Shown: piece after piece, positions 7,808-15,982 of the stretch
Layout of the letters: each line of letters opens with the position of its first letter
Numbering within the stretch: the first letter of the stretch is position 1
NCBI RefSeq assembly: GCF_002086115.1
Contig: NZ_MVHJ01000044.1
Span: 1-34,080, forward strand
From: Mycolicibacterium bacteremicum
Lineage (GTDB): Bacteria > Actinomycetota > Actinomycetes > Mycobacteriales > Mycobacteriaceae
Reading direction: 5' to 3'
Length of the DNA: 34,080 nucleotides
Notes under the pieces: model-generated
Databases searched by the model: none
What the model was told of the DNA's origin: nothing
Seen by the model: only the letters and a program-made list of their open reading frames with translations
Made by a program: the position numbers and the translations under genes

Positions 7808-8584
7808 ATGTCGAACGTCATCACATCGATGCCATTGACCGGCCGCATCGCGGTCGTGACCGGTGCCTCCAGTGGCATCGGCGAAGCCACCGCGGCCAGG
7901 TTGGCCGAGCTGGGCGCCACAGTCGCCGTGATCGCACGCCGGGCAGACCGCCTCGATGCCCTGGTCAGGCGAATCGAGGCGGCCGATGGCACCGCGCTTG
8001 CGGTGCCTGTCGACGTGACCGAACGCGACGCCGTCATCGCGGCCGCACAGCACATCGCCGACGAGATCGGGTCACCGGACCTGGTATTCGCCAACGCGGG
8101 TGTCCAATTGATCTCGCCGATCGATGAACTACGGGTCGATGACTGGCAGACCCAGATCGATCTGAACATCACCGGAGTCATGAACACGATCGGCGCGTTC
8201 GTCCCGCATCTCGTCGACCGAGCCGCCGCGGGCAGGCCGGCGGATCTGATCACCACATCGTCCATCGCGGCGACACGCGTGTTGGAGAAGTTCTCGGTGT
8301 ATTCGGCGACCAAGGCCTATCTGAGCCAACTCACCCGGCTGCTGCGGGTGGAACTGGGCCGCAAGATGGTGCGGGTGTCCACGATCGAACCCGGGATGGT
8401 GGACACCGAGTTGCCCGACCATGTCACCGATCCGGACGCGAGCAGGCTGATGGCCGATCTGATCGACCAGATCGATGTGCTGAGCCCGTCCGATATCGCC
8501 GAGACGGTGGCGTTCGTCGCGTCGCTGCCCAGGCATGTCAATCTGACCGAGCTCACGATCCTGCCCACCCAGCAGGCAATCTGA
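7808..8584 (+). CDS. Short-chain dehydrogenase/reductase
   Basis: A 258-residue classical SDR, an NAD(P)-dependent oxidoreductase. The cofactor motif T-G-A-S-S-G-I-G is at 18-25, F-A-N-A-G at 95-99, the catalytic Ser at about 151-152 and Y165-x-x-x-K169 in Y-S-A-T-K. The P-G-M-V-D-T-E-L block follows the active site. The basic residues after the second strand (A-R-R-A-D-R) favour NADP(H). The substrate is unknown. The start is ATG 8? at 7808 with AAAGGA upstream; an open frame extends to 7730 but lacks support. It is divergent from the XRE regulator and closed by a strong hairpin shared with fba. Confidence 0.93.
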   Translation: MSNVITSMPLTGRIAVVTGASSGIGEATAARLAELGATVAVIARRADRLDALVRRIEAADGTALAVPVDVTERDAVIAAAQHIADEIGSPDLVFANAGVQLISPIDELRVDDWQTQIDLNITGVMNTIGAFVPHLVDRAAAGRPADLITTSSIAATRVLEKFSVYSATKAYLSQLTRLLRVELGRKMVRVSTIEPGMVDTELPDHVTDPDASRLMADLIDQIDVLSPSDIAETVAFVASLPRHVNLTELTILPTQQAI

Positions 8585-8599
8585 CCCGCAACCGACAAC

Positions 8600-8635
8600 G
8601 GCGCGGGGTCGTACGAGAACGTACGACACCGCGCC
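8600..8635. terminator. Bidirectional hairpin terminator between SDR and fba
   Basis: Arms 8600-8615 and 8620-8635 pair over 16 bp with a single mismatch around an AGAA loop. The hairpin sits between the convergent SDR stop (8584) and fba stop (8653). There is no T-run, which is common for mycobacterial terminators. Confidence 0.75.
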
Positions 8636-8652
8636 GAGGTTGTGTGCCGACG

Positions 8653-9690
8653 TCAGCCGGCGGAAACCGACCGGCCCGCGCTGTGCAGGTCGTTGCAGGC
8701 CTCGATGACGCGCTCGGTCATCCCGGCCTCGGCCTTCTTCAGGTAGCTGCGCGGGTCGTAGACCTTCTTGTTGCCGACCTCGCCGTCGATCTTCAGCACA
8801 CCGTCGTAGTTGGTGAAGAAGTGTCCGGCGATCGGCCGGCTGAACGCGTACTGGGTGTCGGTGTCGACGTTCATCTTCACCACGCCGTAGCGCAGCGAGT
8901 CCTCGATCTCGGACTTCAGCGAGCCCGAGCCACCGTGGAAGACGAAGTCGAACGGCTTGGCGTCGCCGGACAGGCCCAGCTTGGCCGCGGCCACCTTTTG
9001 GCCCTCGGCCAACACCTCGGGGCGCAGTTTCACGTTGCCCGGCTTGTAGACGCCGTGCACATTGCCGAAGGTGGCGGCCAGCAGGTACTTGCCGTGCTCG
9101 CCGGTGCCCAGGGCGTCGATGGTCTTCTCGAAGTCCTCGGAAGAGGTGTAGAGCTTGTCGTTGATGGCGTTCTCGACGCCGTCCTCTTCACCGCCGACGA
9201 CACCGATCTCGATCTCCAGGATGATCTTGGCCTCGGCCGACAGCTTCAGCAGCTCCTTGGCGATCTCCAGGTTCTCGTCGATCGGCACGGCCGAGCCGTC
9301 CCACATGTGCGACTGGAACAGCGGGTTCTGGCCGTTCTTCACGCGCTCGGCCGAGATGGCCAGCAGCGGGCGCACGAAGCCGTCCAGCTTGTCCTTGGGG
9401 CAGTGGTCGGTGTGCAGCGCGACGGTGACGTCGTACTTGGCGGCGACGACGTGCGCGAACTCGGCCAGTGCGGTCGCGCCGACCACCATGTCCTTCACGC
9501 CGAGGCCGGAACCGAATTCCGCACCGCCGGTGGAGAACTGGATGATGCCGTCACTGCCGGCGTCGGCGAATCCCTTGATCGCGGCGTTGATGGTCTCCGA
9601 GGAGGTGCAGTTGATCGCCGGGAAGGCGAACGAGTGCTCCTTGGCACGGCCGAGCATCTCGGCGTAGACCTCGGGCGTGGCGATGGGCAT
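8653..9690 (-). CDS. fba: Class II fructose-bisphosphate aldolase
   Basis: Cleaves fructose 1,6-bisphosphate to dihydroxyacetone phosphate and glyceraldehyde 3-phosphate, or the reverse, in glycolysis and gluconeogenesis; zinc-dependent and cytosolic. The 345-residue length fits the mycobacterial enzyme. The catalytic Asp95 and zinc ligand His96 are in H-T-D-H-C-P-K-D-K. Further zinc histidines lie in F-G-N-V-H-G and F-H-G-G-S-G-S near 212 and 252. The start is ATG 9690 with AGGAGG upstream; the open frame reaches 9870 but the extra 60 residues are not aldolase-like. It is monocistronic by layout and matches Rv0363c. Confidence 0.98.
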   Translation of the reverse strand: MPIATPEVYAEMLGRAKEHSFAFPAINCTSSETINAAIKGFADAGSDGIIQFSTGGAEFGSGLGVKDMVVGATALAEFAHVVAAKYDVTVALHTDHCPKDKLDGFVRPLLAISAERVKNGQNPLFQSHMWDGSAVPIDENLEIAKELLKLSAEAKIILEIEIGVVGGEEDGVENAINDKLYTSSEDFEKTIDALGTGEHGKYLLAATFGNVHGVYKPGNVKLRPEVLAEGQKVAAAKLGLSGDAKPFDFVFHGGSGSLKSEIEDSLRYGVVKMNVDTDTQYAFSRPIAGHFFTNYDGVLKIDGEVGNKKVYDPRSYLKKAEAGMTERVIEACNDLHSAGRSVSAG

Positions 9691-9791
9691 GGACTTCCTC
9701 CTGGGTCGCGTGCGCTTTCCCCGGCAGTATCTCAAGAACCCCGCGGCAGCGGCAGGGCGGCTACCGGGTACACGTATTAGCCTTGGGTGAA

Positions 9792-10289
9792 ATGCGCGCC
9801 AAGCCGGTCTCGATGATGGTCTCCGCGATCGCGTGCACCCTGGCGGCGGGTTGCGCCACCCCGCTGGCACCGACCGCGGTGCCCACCCCGACGCCGGTCT
9901 CCCCCGAGCCGCCGATGCAGGTCGACTCGGTGCCCCGCGGCCGCGCCCAGGTGATCGTCAACGGCGACCTCGGTCCCACCGGACCGGTGGCCTGCGATGA
10001 CGACGGCGGCCTGACCACGATCAGCGTCGGTGACCCGCTGCTGGGAGTGACGCTGATCGTCACCGACGATGACGTGCCCGCGATCCGGTCGGTGAGCATC
10101 GGTGATGTCGGCGGGGTCGCGCTGGCCTATGCCGCCGATGTCACCGCCCTCGGGGCCGCCGGGCGCGCCCCGACCGCCCTGCGCAACGGCGCCACCCTGA
10201 TCGTCACCGGCGTCGGTAGCGCGACCGACTCCGCGGACCCGGCACGCATCGTGGACTCCGGCTACCGGATCGCTGTGGCCTGTCCCTGA
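9792..10289 (+). CDS. LpqH (19-kDa antigen) family lipoprotein
   Basis: A 165-residue secreted lipoprotein. The signal peptide ends in the lipobox L-A-A-G-C with Cys21, followed by a Pro/Thr-rich linker. The mature domain resembles the mycobacterial 19-kDa lipoprotein family (Myco_19_kD): a V-A-C-D strand, T-T-I-S-V-G-D, L-I-V-T-D-D-D-x-P-x-I-R-S-V-S-I-G-D-V, a glycine-rich segment and a final I-A-V-A-C-P. Two cysteines in that domain, as in LpqH, could form a disulfide. ATG 9792 is chosen; TTG 9783 is in frame. A TATTAG box at about 9774 suggests a near-leaderless transcript. It diverges from fba. It is a paralogue type rather than LpqH itself. Confidence 0.8.
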   Translation: MRAKPVSMMVSAIACTLAAGCATPLAPTAVPTPTPVSPEPPMQVDSVPRGRAQVIVNGDLGPTGPVACDDDGGLTTISVGDPLLGVTLIVTDDDVPAIRSVSIGDVGGVALAYAADVTALGAAGRAPTALRNGATLIVTGVGSATDSADPARIVDSGYRIAVACP

Positions 10290-10314
10290 GGTCGAGGCGG
10301 TATCTTCAAGCCCC

Positions 10315-11007
10315 ATGACCACCAACCTGGCGCTCATGCCGGATTTCATGGATCCGATCAACCTGCTCAGCTATTTCGGCGGCTGGGCGCTGGTCGGCCT
10401 GCTCGTGGTCGTCTTCGTCGAGTCCGGGGTGCTGTTTCCCGTCCTGCCCGGCGATTCACTGCTGTTCGTCGCGGGCATGCTGGCCGCCGGCATCCAGACC
10501 GCCTCGGCCGAGGGCAATGTCGCCGATGTCAACTTCCAGTTGTGGCAACTGCTGGTCTTCATCCCGATCGCCGCGATCCTGGGCGCGCAGGTGGGGTACT
10601 GGATCGGCCGCAACGTCGGCACGGCGATGTTCAAGCCGAACGCGCGGTTCCTGAAGCAGAAGTACCTCGACGAGGCGCACGTGTTCTTCGAGCAGCGCGG
10701 CCCGTTCGCGATCGTCATCGCCCGGTTCGTGCCGATCGTGCGCACCCTGGCACCCATCACGGCGGGCGCGGCGAAGATGAACTACGCGGTGTTCACGCTG
10801 TACAACGCCGTCGGCGCCATCGTCTGGGGCTGCGGCCTGACGCTGCTGGGCTACTGGCTGGGCCGCTTCGAGATCATCCAGAAGCTGCTCGAGCCGATCG
10901 TCATCGGCATCGTCATCCTGTCGGTGCTGCCCATCGCGATCGAATGGTACAAACGCCGCAAGGCCGTCAAGGACGCCGGCGAGGGCCCACTGGCCGAGCA
11001 GGGCTAG
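10315..11007 (+). CDS. DedA family membrane protein (Rv0364-like)
   Basis: A 230-residue DedA/SNARE-associated family membrane protein. It has the conserved E-S-G-V-L-F-P-V-L-P-G-D at residues 36-47 and the A-R-F-V-P-I-V-R-T-L-A-P-I-T-A-G block around 139-155, with about five helices. DedA proteins are linked to envelope lipid (undecaprenyl-phosphate or phospholipid) recycling and membrane homeostasis; that is family knowledge. The start is ATG 10315, with a TATCTT box about 10 bases upstream that may give a short or leaderless mRNA. The last four bases overlap the stop of the convergent TetR gene. Confidence 0.93.
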   Translation: MTTNLALMPDFMDPINLLSYFGGWALVGLLVVVFVESGVLFPVLPGDSLLFVAGMLAAGIQTASAEGNVADVNFQLWQLLVFIPIAAILGAQVGYWIGRNVGTAMFKPNARFLKQKYLDEAHVFFEQRGPFAIVIARFVPIVRTLAPITAGAAKMNYAVFTLYNAVGAIVWGCGLTLLGYWLGRFEIIQKLLEPIVIGIVILSVLPIAIEWYKRRKAVKDAGEGPLAEQG

Positions 11008-11606
11008 AGCCCGTTCCGTAGGGCATCGAAGAGGGCCGTCAGCCGCACCCGGTGGTCGGCGACGACCGGATCCGGCGATTCCGCGGCGACGACGCGGCGG
11101 GCGGTGCCGGTCAGCACCGTCGCGTAACCGGCGATGAACAATGCGGCGAACAGCGTCGGGTCTCCGTCGAAGCCGGCGTCACCGTCGAGTTCGGCGGCGA
11201 GGGTCTGCTCGAGTTCGGCGGCGATCTCCCGGGCCCGCGCGATCAACGCGGGTGAGGCCGCCACCGTCCGATAGAACGGGATGGACCCCTCCTTGACGCC
11301 GGACAGGGCGTGCCGGTCGTCGAGGAGGGCGAAGGCGGTATCGCGCAGCGACTCCAACACCTCGACGCCGGTGGGGCGCTCGCGCACCGCCGCGCGCAGG
11401 ATGGCGACGGCATCGTCCACCCGGTCGAAGAGCAGATCCTCCTTGCGTGGGAAGTGCTTGAAGACGGTCACGCTGGACACCCCGGCCTGCCGCGCCACCT
11501 CGGCCACCGTGACGGTGTCGAAGCCGCGGTCCAGGAAGAGCGTGGTGGCGACGTCGGAGATCTTTCGGCGTGTCAGCGGACCACCGCGCTCCGATGTTCT
11601 CGGCAT
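11004..11606 (-). CDS. TetR-family transcriptional regulator
   Basis: A 200-residue regulator. The N-terminal helix-turn-helix occupies about residues 12-60, with the typical T-L-F-L-D-R-G-F-D-T-V-T-V-A-E-V-A-R-Q-A-G-V-S-x-x-T-V-F-K-H-F-P-x-K-E-D-L signature. The remaining helical domain would bind an inducer. It is divergent from a DHA2 drug-efflux gene, with 49 bases between the two starts, and a palindromic operator sits in that gap. The simplest reading is that it represses the pump and itself until a drug or metabolite binds. The inducer cannot be predicted. Confidence 0.95.
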   Translation of the reverse strand: MPRTSERGGPLTRRKISDVATTLFLDRGFDTVTVAEVARQAGVSSVTVFKHFPRKEDLLFDRVDDAVAILRAAVRERPTGVEVLESLRDTAFALLDDRHALSGVKEGSIPFYRTVAASPALIARAREIAAELEQTLAAELDGDAGFDGDPTLFAALFIAGYATVLTGTARRVVAAESPDPVVADHRVRLTALFDALRNGL

Positions 11607-11625
11607 GATTTCCCATCTGTTGACT

Positions 11626-11652
11626 CACTAAGCTTAGTCACTTAACTTAGTG
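11626..11652. promoter_or_regulatory. TetR operator candidate in the regulator/efflux divergent promoter
   Basis: CACTAAG (11626-11632) and CTTAGTG (11646-11652) are inverted arms. Within them, ACTAAGCTTAGT (11627-11638) is a perfect 12-bp palindrome. The element is AT-rich against GC-rich surroundings and reaches almost to the efflux start codon at 11656, so it overlaps a possible -10 (TTAACT, about 11642-11647) and would occlude RNA polymerase. Confidence 0.65.
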
Positions 11653-11655
11653 CAT

Positions 11656-13081
11656 ATGACCGTTGCTTCCAGCATTGTCTCCCCCCGGTCGCTCACCCAG
11701 GCCTGGGTGGCGCTGACCGGACTCTCGGCGGTGTTCCTGTTCGAGATGCTCGACAACTCCGTCCTCAACATCGCGCTGCCCACCATCGGCCGCGACCTGC
11801 ACGCCTCGACGACCGCACTGCAGTGGGTGATCGGTGCGTACGCCGTCGTGTTCGGCGGGCTGATGCTGGTCTTCGGCGCCGTCGCCGACCGGTTCGGCCG
11901 CCGCCGGCTGATGATCATCGGCCTCACCCTGCTCGCCGCGGCCAGCCTGGCCACCGCGTTCGTCGACACCGCCGGAGAACTCATCGCCGTGCGGGTGCTC
12001 ACCGGCATCGCCGCCGCCATGACCACCCCCGGTGCGATGGCGCTGGCGTTCCGGTTGTTCGACGAGGACACGCTGCGCCTGCGGGCAATCACCCTCATCT
12101 CCACCGTCGGCCTCGTCGGGCTGGCCGTCGGACCGACCGTCGGCGGCCTGGTCGTACAGATCGCGCCGTGGCAGGTGCTGCTGCTGGTGAACGTCCCGAT
12201 CGCCGTGCTGGCGATCATCGGCATCACCCGCGGCGTGGCCGCCGACCGCTCGACCGATCTGCACCGCGACCCGCTCGACCTCCCCGGCGCCGCGCTGGGG
12301 ACGGCGGCGATCGTGCTGGCACTGGTGGCGCCCACCCTGTTCGTCGACCGGGGTACCGGTTCCTGGTTGCCGTGGGTGACGGCCGCCGCCGCCGCCGTCG
12401 CGACGGGCCTGTTCGTGCTGCGCGAGCGCGCGGCACGCCATCCGCTGATCTCGCTGGAACTCGTTGCGCGCCCGCTGGTTTCCAGCGGCCTGGCGTTCAA
12501 GGCGGCGGCCGGGCTGGCGGTCGCCGGCCTCGGTTACCTGGTGACCCTGCAATTGCAGCTGGACTGGGGATGGCCGCCGGCGCTGGCCGCGCTCGGCATG
12601 CTGCCCCAGGTCGCGGTGCTGATCGCCGGCAGCGCGTTCGTCAAACCGTTCGTGGCGTGGGTCGGCCCGCAACGCGCCGCCTGGATCAGCGCGTGTGCCG
12701 TGGTCGCCGGCCTGGCCGTGTACGGGCTGCTCGCCCGGTTCGGCTATCCGTGGGTCGCGCTGTCCCTGGTGCTGGTGGCCGCGGGCATTGCGGGTGGTCG
12801 GCGTGGTGGCCGCGCTCAACGTGCTGCGCGGGCTGCCGCAGGACCGGACCTCCATCGGCACCGCGCTCACCGACACCGCCTCGGAGGTGACGTCCGGCAT
12901 CGGGGTGGCCGTCGGCGGCACCATCGTGGCGGCGTTGTTCACCGGTTCCGTCGCGACCGCGAATTGGACTGCGGCTCAGACTGTCCAGTTCCGGGAGGCG
13001 GTGACGGTCGCGGGGCTGACGTTGACGGTGCTGGCCGCGGCGCTCGTCGCGTTCGGGATGGTGCGTAGCCGCAGGGGTTAG
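11656..13081 (+). pseudogene. DHA2-type MFS drug efflux transporter, frameshifted near 12792-12794
   Basis: A proton-driven multidrug efflux protein of the EmrB/QacA (DHA2) type. The first 378 codons run in one frame, with motif A (G-A-V-A-D-R-F-G-R-R-R) at 74-84 and motif C (G-L-A-V-G-P-T-V-G-G) near residue 155. Just after L-V-A-A-G-I-A, homology moves to the +1 frame, which continues V-V-G-V-V-A-A-L-N-V-L-R-G-L-P-Q-D-R and ends at 13081. Removing one G from the GGG run at 12792-12794 restores a protein of about 474 residues. In the uncorrected frame the end is arginine-rich nonsense to 13068, losing the last two helices. It is either a true mutation or a sequencing error. ATG 11656 is preferred to GTG 11650. 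Confidence 0.85.
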
Positions 13082-14865
13082 GCCTCCAGCGCCCGGATCA
13101 GGCTGGCGGCGTCGTACGGACCGGTGTGCCGGACACCGTTGACGAAGAACGTGGGCGTGCCGCTCAGGTCCATCAGCTCGGCGTCCTCGATGTCATCGGT
13201 CACCCGGTGCATCACCTTGGCCGACTGCACGTCCTCGTCGAACCGGCGGATATCGCAGCCGACCCCGTCGGCGTAGCGGTAGATGTGCTGCCATTCCAGG
13301 TGGTCCTGCATCTCGAACATGCGCGCGCCCATTTCGAAGAACCGGCCCTGCAGCGCGGCGGCCTCGCTGGCGCGGGCGGCATCCACCGCATGCGGGTGCA
13401 CCCGCTCCAGCGGCAGATGTCGCCACACATAGCGCAGTCGGTCCCCGAAGTGGGCGCGCACCTCATCGATGGAGCCGGTCGCCCGGCTGCAGAACGGGCA
13501 TTCGAAGTCGGCGTACTCGACCAGGGTCAGCGGCGCATCCGGGTTTCCGGCGATGTGGTCGCGCTCGGTGTCGACGGCACGCAGCAGGGTGGCGCCGACG
13601 GCGACCGGCGGGCTGATCCGGTCGGTGATGGTGAACAGCAGCCAGCCCAGCGCGAACGCCACCACCGAGGCCACCAGCACACCGACGCGGGCCAGGTCCT
13701 GGCTCACCGGATCGGTGATGGCGATGTCGACGATGAACAGCGAGATGGTGAAGCCGATACCGGACAGCGCCGCGCCGCCGGCCACCCGCCGCAGCGTCAG
13801 GCCCGGCGCCAGCTGACCGATCCCGGTGGCCCGCACGATCGCTGTCGCCGCGGTGATGCCGACGAACTTGCCGACCACCAGACCGGCGATGATGCCCCAG
13901 GTCAGTGGGGAGCCCACCGCCAGCCGGATGGTCTCCATGTCGAACTGCACGCCGGCGTTGGCCAGCGCGAACACCGGCAGGATCAGGTAGGAGACGTACG
14001 GGGTGAACGCCGTCTGCAGCCGTTCGTTGATGGAGATGGAGTCGCGCAGTCGGCGCGCCGCCTCGCGGGCGTATTCCGAGTTGGGCGACTGCCGGAACGC
14101 GCCGATCATCTCGACGGCCTCCTCCACCCGGTCGCGTTCCGGGGTGAACACCGGGATGAGCAGCGCCACCGCGACACCGGCCAGCGTCGGGTGCACGCCG
14201 CCCTGCAGCAGGGCCAGCCACAGCGCGACGCCCAGGATCAGGTAGGCCGGCCCGCGCGCGGCGGGCAGCAGCCGGACCGCCGCCAGCAGCGCGATCAGCA
14301 GCACCGAGACCAGCAACGGCCACACCTGGACCTGCTCGGAGTAGAACAGCGCGATGGCCAGCAGCGCGCCGACATCGTCGACGACGGCCAGGGTCAGCAG
14401 GAAGGTCCGCAGCCGGGACGGGTGTTTGGGCCCGATGATGGCCAGCGCGCCGACCAGGAAGGCGGTGTCGGTGGAGATCACCACACCCCAGGCGCGGGCC
14501 TCCTCACCGCTCGGGTTGAAAAGGAAGAACACCAGCGCCGGCATGATCAGGCCGGCCAGCGCGGCGAGCACCGGGACCGCGGCCCGGGACCGGTCGGTGA
14601 GCTCGCCGATGACGAACTGGCTCTTGACCTCCAGGCCGACGAGGAAGAAGAAGAAGGTCATCAACGCGTCGTTGACGAGGTGCTTGACGGACATGTCGGC
14701 GTGCATGCTGCCGAAGGTCAACCCGACGTGGGTGTCCCAGAAGTCCGTATAGCTCTGTGCCCACGGCGAATTCGACCACAGGATGGCGATCAGGGTGAAC
14801 AGCAGCAGCAGACCGGCAGCGGTGTTCTCGCCGCTGCGGGCGGCGGTCGGGTTGCGGCGGATCAC
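13078..14865 (-). CDS. nhaA: NhaA Na+/H+ antiporter fused to a DsbA-like thioredoxin domain
   Basis: A 595-residue two-domain protein. Residues 1-420 are an NhaA sodium/proton antiporter of the inner membrane, with the ion-binding pair Asp163-Asp164 in V-V-D-D-V, Asp133 in S-T-D-T-A-F and a lysine at 333 in V-G-K-F. Residues 435-595 form a DsbA-like thioredoxin domain with the redox motif C456-P-F-C459 and the cis-Pro loop G-T-P-T-F-F. Similar fusions occur in actinobacteria. The GTG start at 14865 overlaps the GH76 stop as GTGA, implying coupled translation. An open frame reaching 15351 lies over GH76 and is not coding. The stop overlaps that of the MFS gene by 4 bases. Confidence 0.95.
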   Translation of the reverse strand: MIRRNPTAARSGENTAAGLLLLFTLIAILWSNSPWAQSYTDFWDTHVGLTFGSMHADMSVKHLVNDALMTFFFFLVGLEVKSQFVIGELTDRSRAAVPVLAALAGLIMPALVFFLFNPSGEEARAWGVVISTDTAFLVGALAIIGPKHPSRLRTFLLTLAVVDDVGALLAIALFYSEQVQVWPLLVSVLLIALLAAVRLLPAARGPAYLILGVALWLALLQGGVHPTLAGVAVALLIPVFTPERDRVEEAVEMIGAFRQSPNSEYAREAARRLRDSISINERLQTAFTPYVSYLILPVFALANAGVQFDMETIRLAVGSPLTWGIIAGLVVGKFVGITAATAIVRATGIGQLAPGLTLRRVAGGAALSGIGFTISLFIVDIAITDPVSQDLARVGVLVASVVAFALGWLLFTITDRISPPVAVGATLLRAVDTERDHIAGNPDAPLTLVEYADFECPFCSRATGSIDEVRAHFGDRLRYVWRHLPLERVHPHAVDAARASEAAALQGRFFEMGARMFEMQDHLEWQHIYRYADGVGCDIRRFDEDVQSAKVMHRVTDDIEDAELMDLSGTPTFFVNGVRHTGPYDAASLIRALEA

Positions 14866-15968
14866 GCGGTTCCGGCATCCAGGGTGTGCGCGGTCTCCAT
14901 CAGCATCCAGCCGGAAAGCTGCACGGACAGATCCCGCTCCGGGATCGTCGATGCGTTGACGGCACCGTCGACCGATTCGGCCTGCCGGCCGCCCGCGGTG
15001 GGCACCTCGGCGTTGCGGTCCCATGACGGTCCGAACAGCGGCAGCCCGTCGACGGTCTGGCGGAAATCCCAGGCCGACTGCGCGGACTTCAGCACGATCG
15101 TGCGCGCGGTCGCGCGGGCCTGCTCGTCGGCGGGCGTGGTGCCGGGCAGGTCGGTGGCCACCAGCGCCAGGTAGCGGGCGGTGATCGCGTTGAACAGGCC
15201 GCCGTCGCCGCCTCCGGCACCGCGGATCACGCCGTCGGTCGTCATGTGTTCGGCGACGGCGGCGACGAGCCGGTGCACCCGCTGGGCATGCTCGGGGTCC
15301 TCGGTGCGTCGGGCGAGTTCGACCTCGAGGCCGAGCACCACCCCCTGGCAATAGGTGTATTGGGCGCGCACCAGGGACCCGGCCTTGATGCCGTCGAAGA
15401 CCAGCTTGGTCTCCGGGTCGATCAGGGTGTCGTCGATCCAGTCCGCCATCTGCTGGGCGCGGCGCAACCGGTCATACCGCGCCAGGAAGATCCCGGCCGG
15501 GCCGTTGGCCGGGGCGTTGAAGAATTGATCCTGTTTGCGCCAAGGGATTCCGCCGCCGTCCTCGGGCACCCACGAGTTGAGGAACTGCTCGGCAAAGGTG
15601 TGCAGCGCCTTGGGTCTACCGATATCGACCAGCCGCTGCGACCGTTCCAGGGCGAGCGCCAGCCAGGCCATGTCGTCGTAGTAGTTGTTGGTCCAGCGCA
15701 GGTTGTTGCGCAGATGGTGGCCGCGGATCTGCCGCCTGATGCGGGTGAGCCGCTGCGGCTGCGGGTCCCGCAGCTGCGCGTCGACGAGGCAGTCCAGCAG
15801 ATGGGCCTGCCACCAGTAGTGCCAGGTGCCGAAGAGGGTCTGTTTGCGCGCCGCGGGCCATGCGGTCACGCCGAGTTGGGTGCCGGGCAGCCCCCACAAC
15901 CGTCTGAGGTGCCGCTTGGTGATGGCGGCCTCCGAGCTGGCGGCGCGATTAGCCCATACCTCAACCAT
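14862..15968 (-). CDS. Glycoside hydrolase family 76 protein (Rv0365c-like)
   Basis: A 368-residue member of GH76, the family of alpha-1,6-mannanases with an (alpha/alpha)6 barrel. The catalytic aspartate pair is in N-N-Y-Y-D-D-M-A-W at Asp98-Asp99, and T-W-H-Y-W-W-Q-A-H, Y-C-Q-G-V and N-A-I-T-A-R-Y-L-A blocks fit the family. No signal peptide is visible, so a cytosolic or unconventional location is likely, which is odd for a mannanase and hints at a different substrate or scaffold role. ATG 15968 is chosen; the long open frame upstream lies over the methylase gene. It follows that gene by 14 bases and overlaps nhaA by 4. Confidence 0.9.
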   Translation of the reverse strand: MVEVWANRAASSEAAITKRHLRRLWGLPGTQLGVTAWPAARKQTLFGTWHYWWQAHLLDCLVDAQLRDPQPQRLTRIRRQIRGHHLRNNLRWTNNYYDDMAWLALALERSQRLVDIGRPKALHTFAEQFLNSWVPEDGGGIPWRKQDQFFNAPANGPAGIFLARYDRLRRAQQMADWIDDTLIDPETKLVFDGIKAGSLVRAQYTYCQGVVLGLEVELARRTEDPEHAQRVHRLVAAVAEHMTTDGVIRGAGGGDGGLFNAITARYLALVATDLPGTTPADEQARATARTIVLKSAQSAWDFRQTVDGLPLFGPSWDRNAEVPTAGGRQAESVDGAVNASTIPERDLSVQLSGWMLMETAHTLDAGTA

Positions 15969-15982
15969 GACTCGATTTTGCC

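Noticed and set aside
11647..12942. Open frame antisense to the MFS gene
   Set aside because: Gln/Gly/His/Asp-rich shadow; the transporter helices and motif A/C on the plus strand are clear.
13126..15174. 682-codon open frame antisense to nhaA and GH76
   Set aside because: Arg/Gln/His-rich low-complexity translation typical of a shadow frame; it spans two convincing genes on the other strand.
14866..15351. N-terminal extension of the NhaA frame
   Set aside because: It lies fully inside GH76 in another frame and reads as Arg/Pro-rich nonsense; GTG 14865 gives the usual NhaA start and a GTGA overlap.
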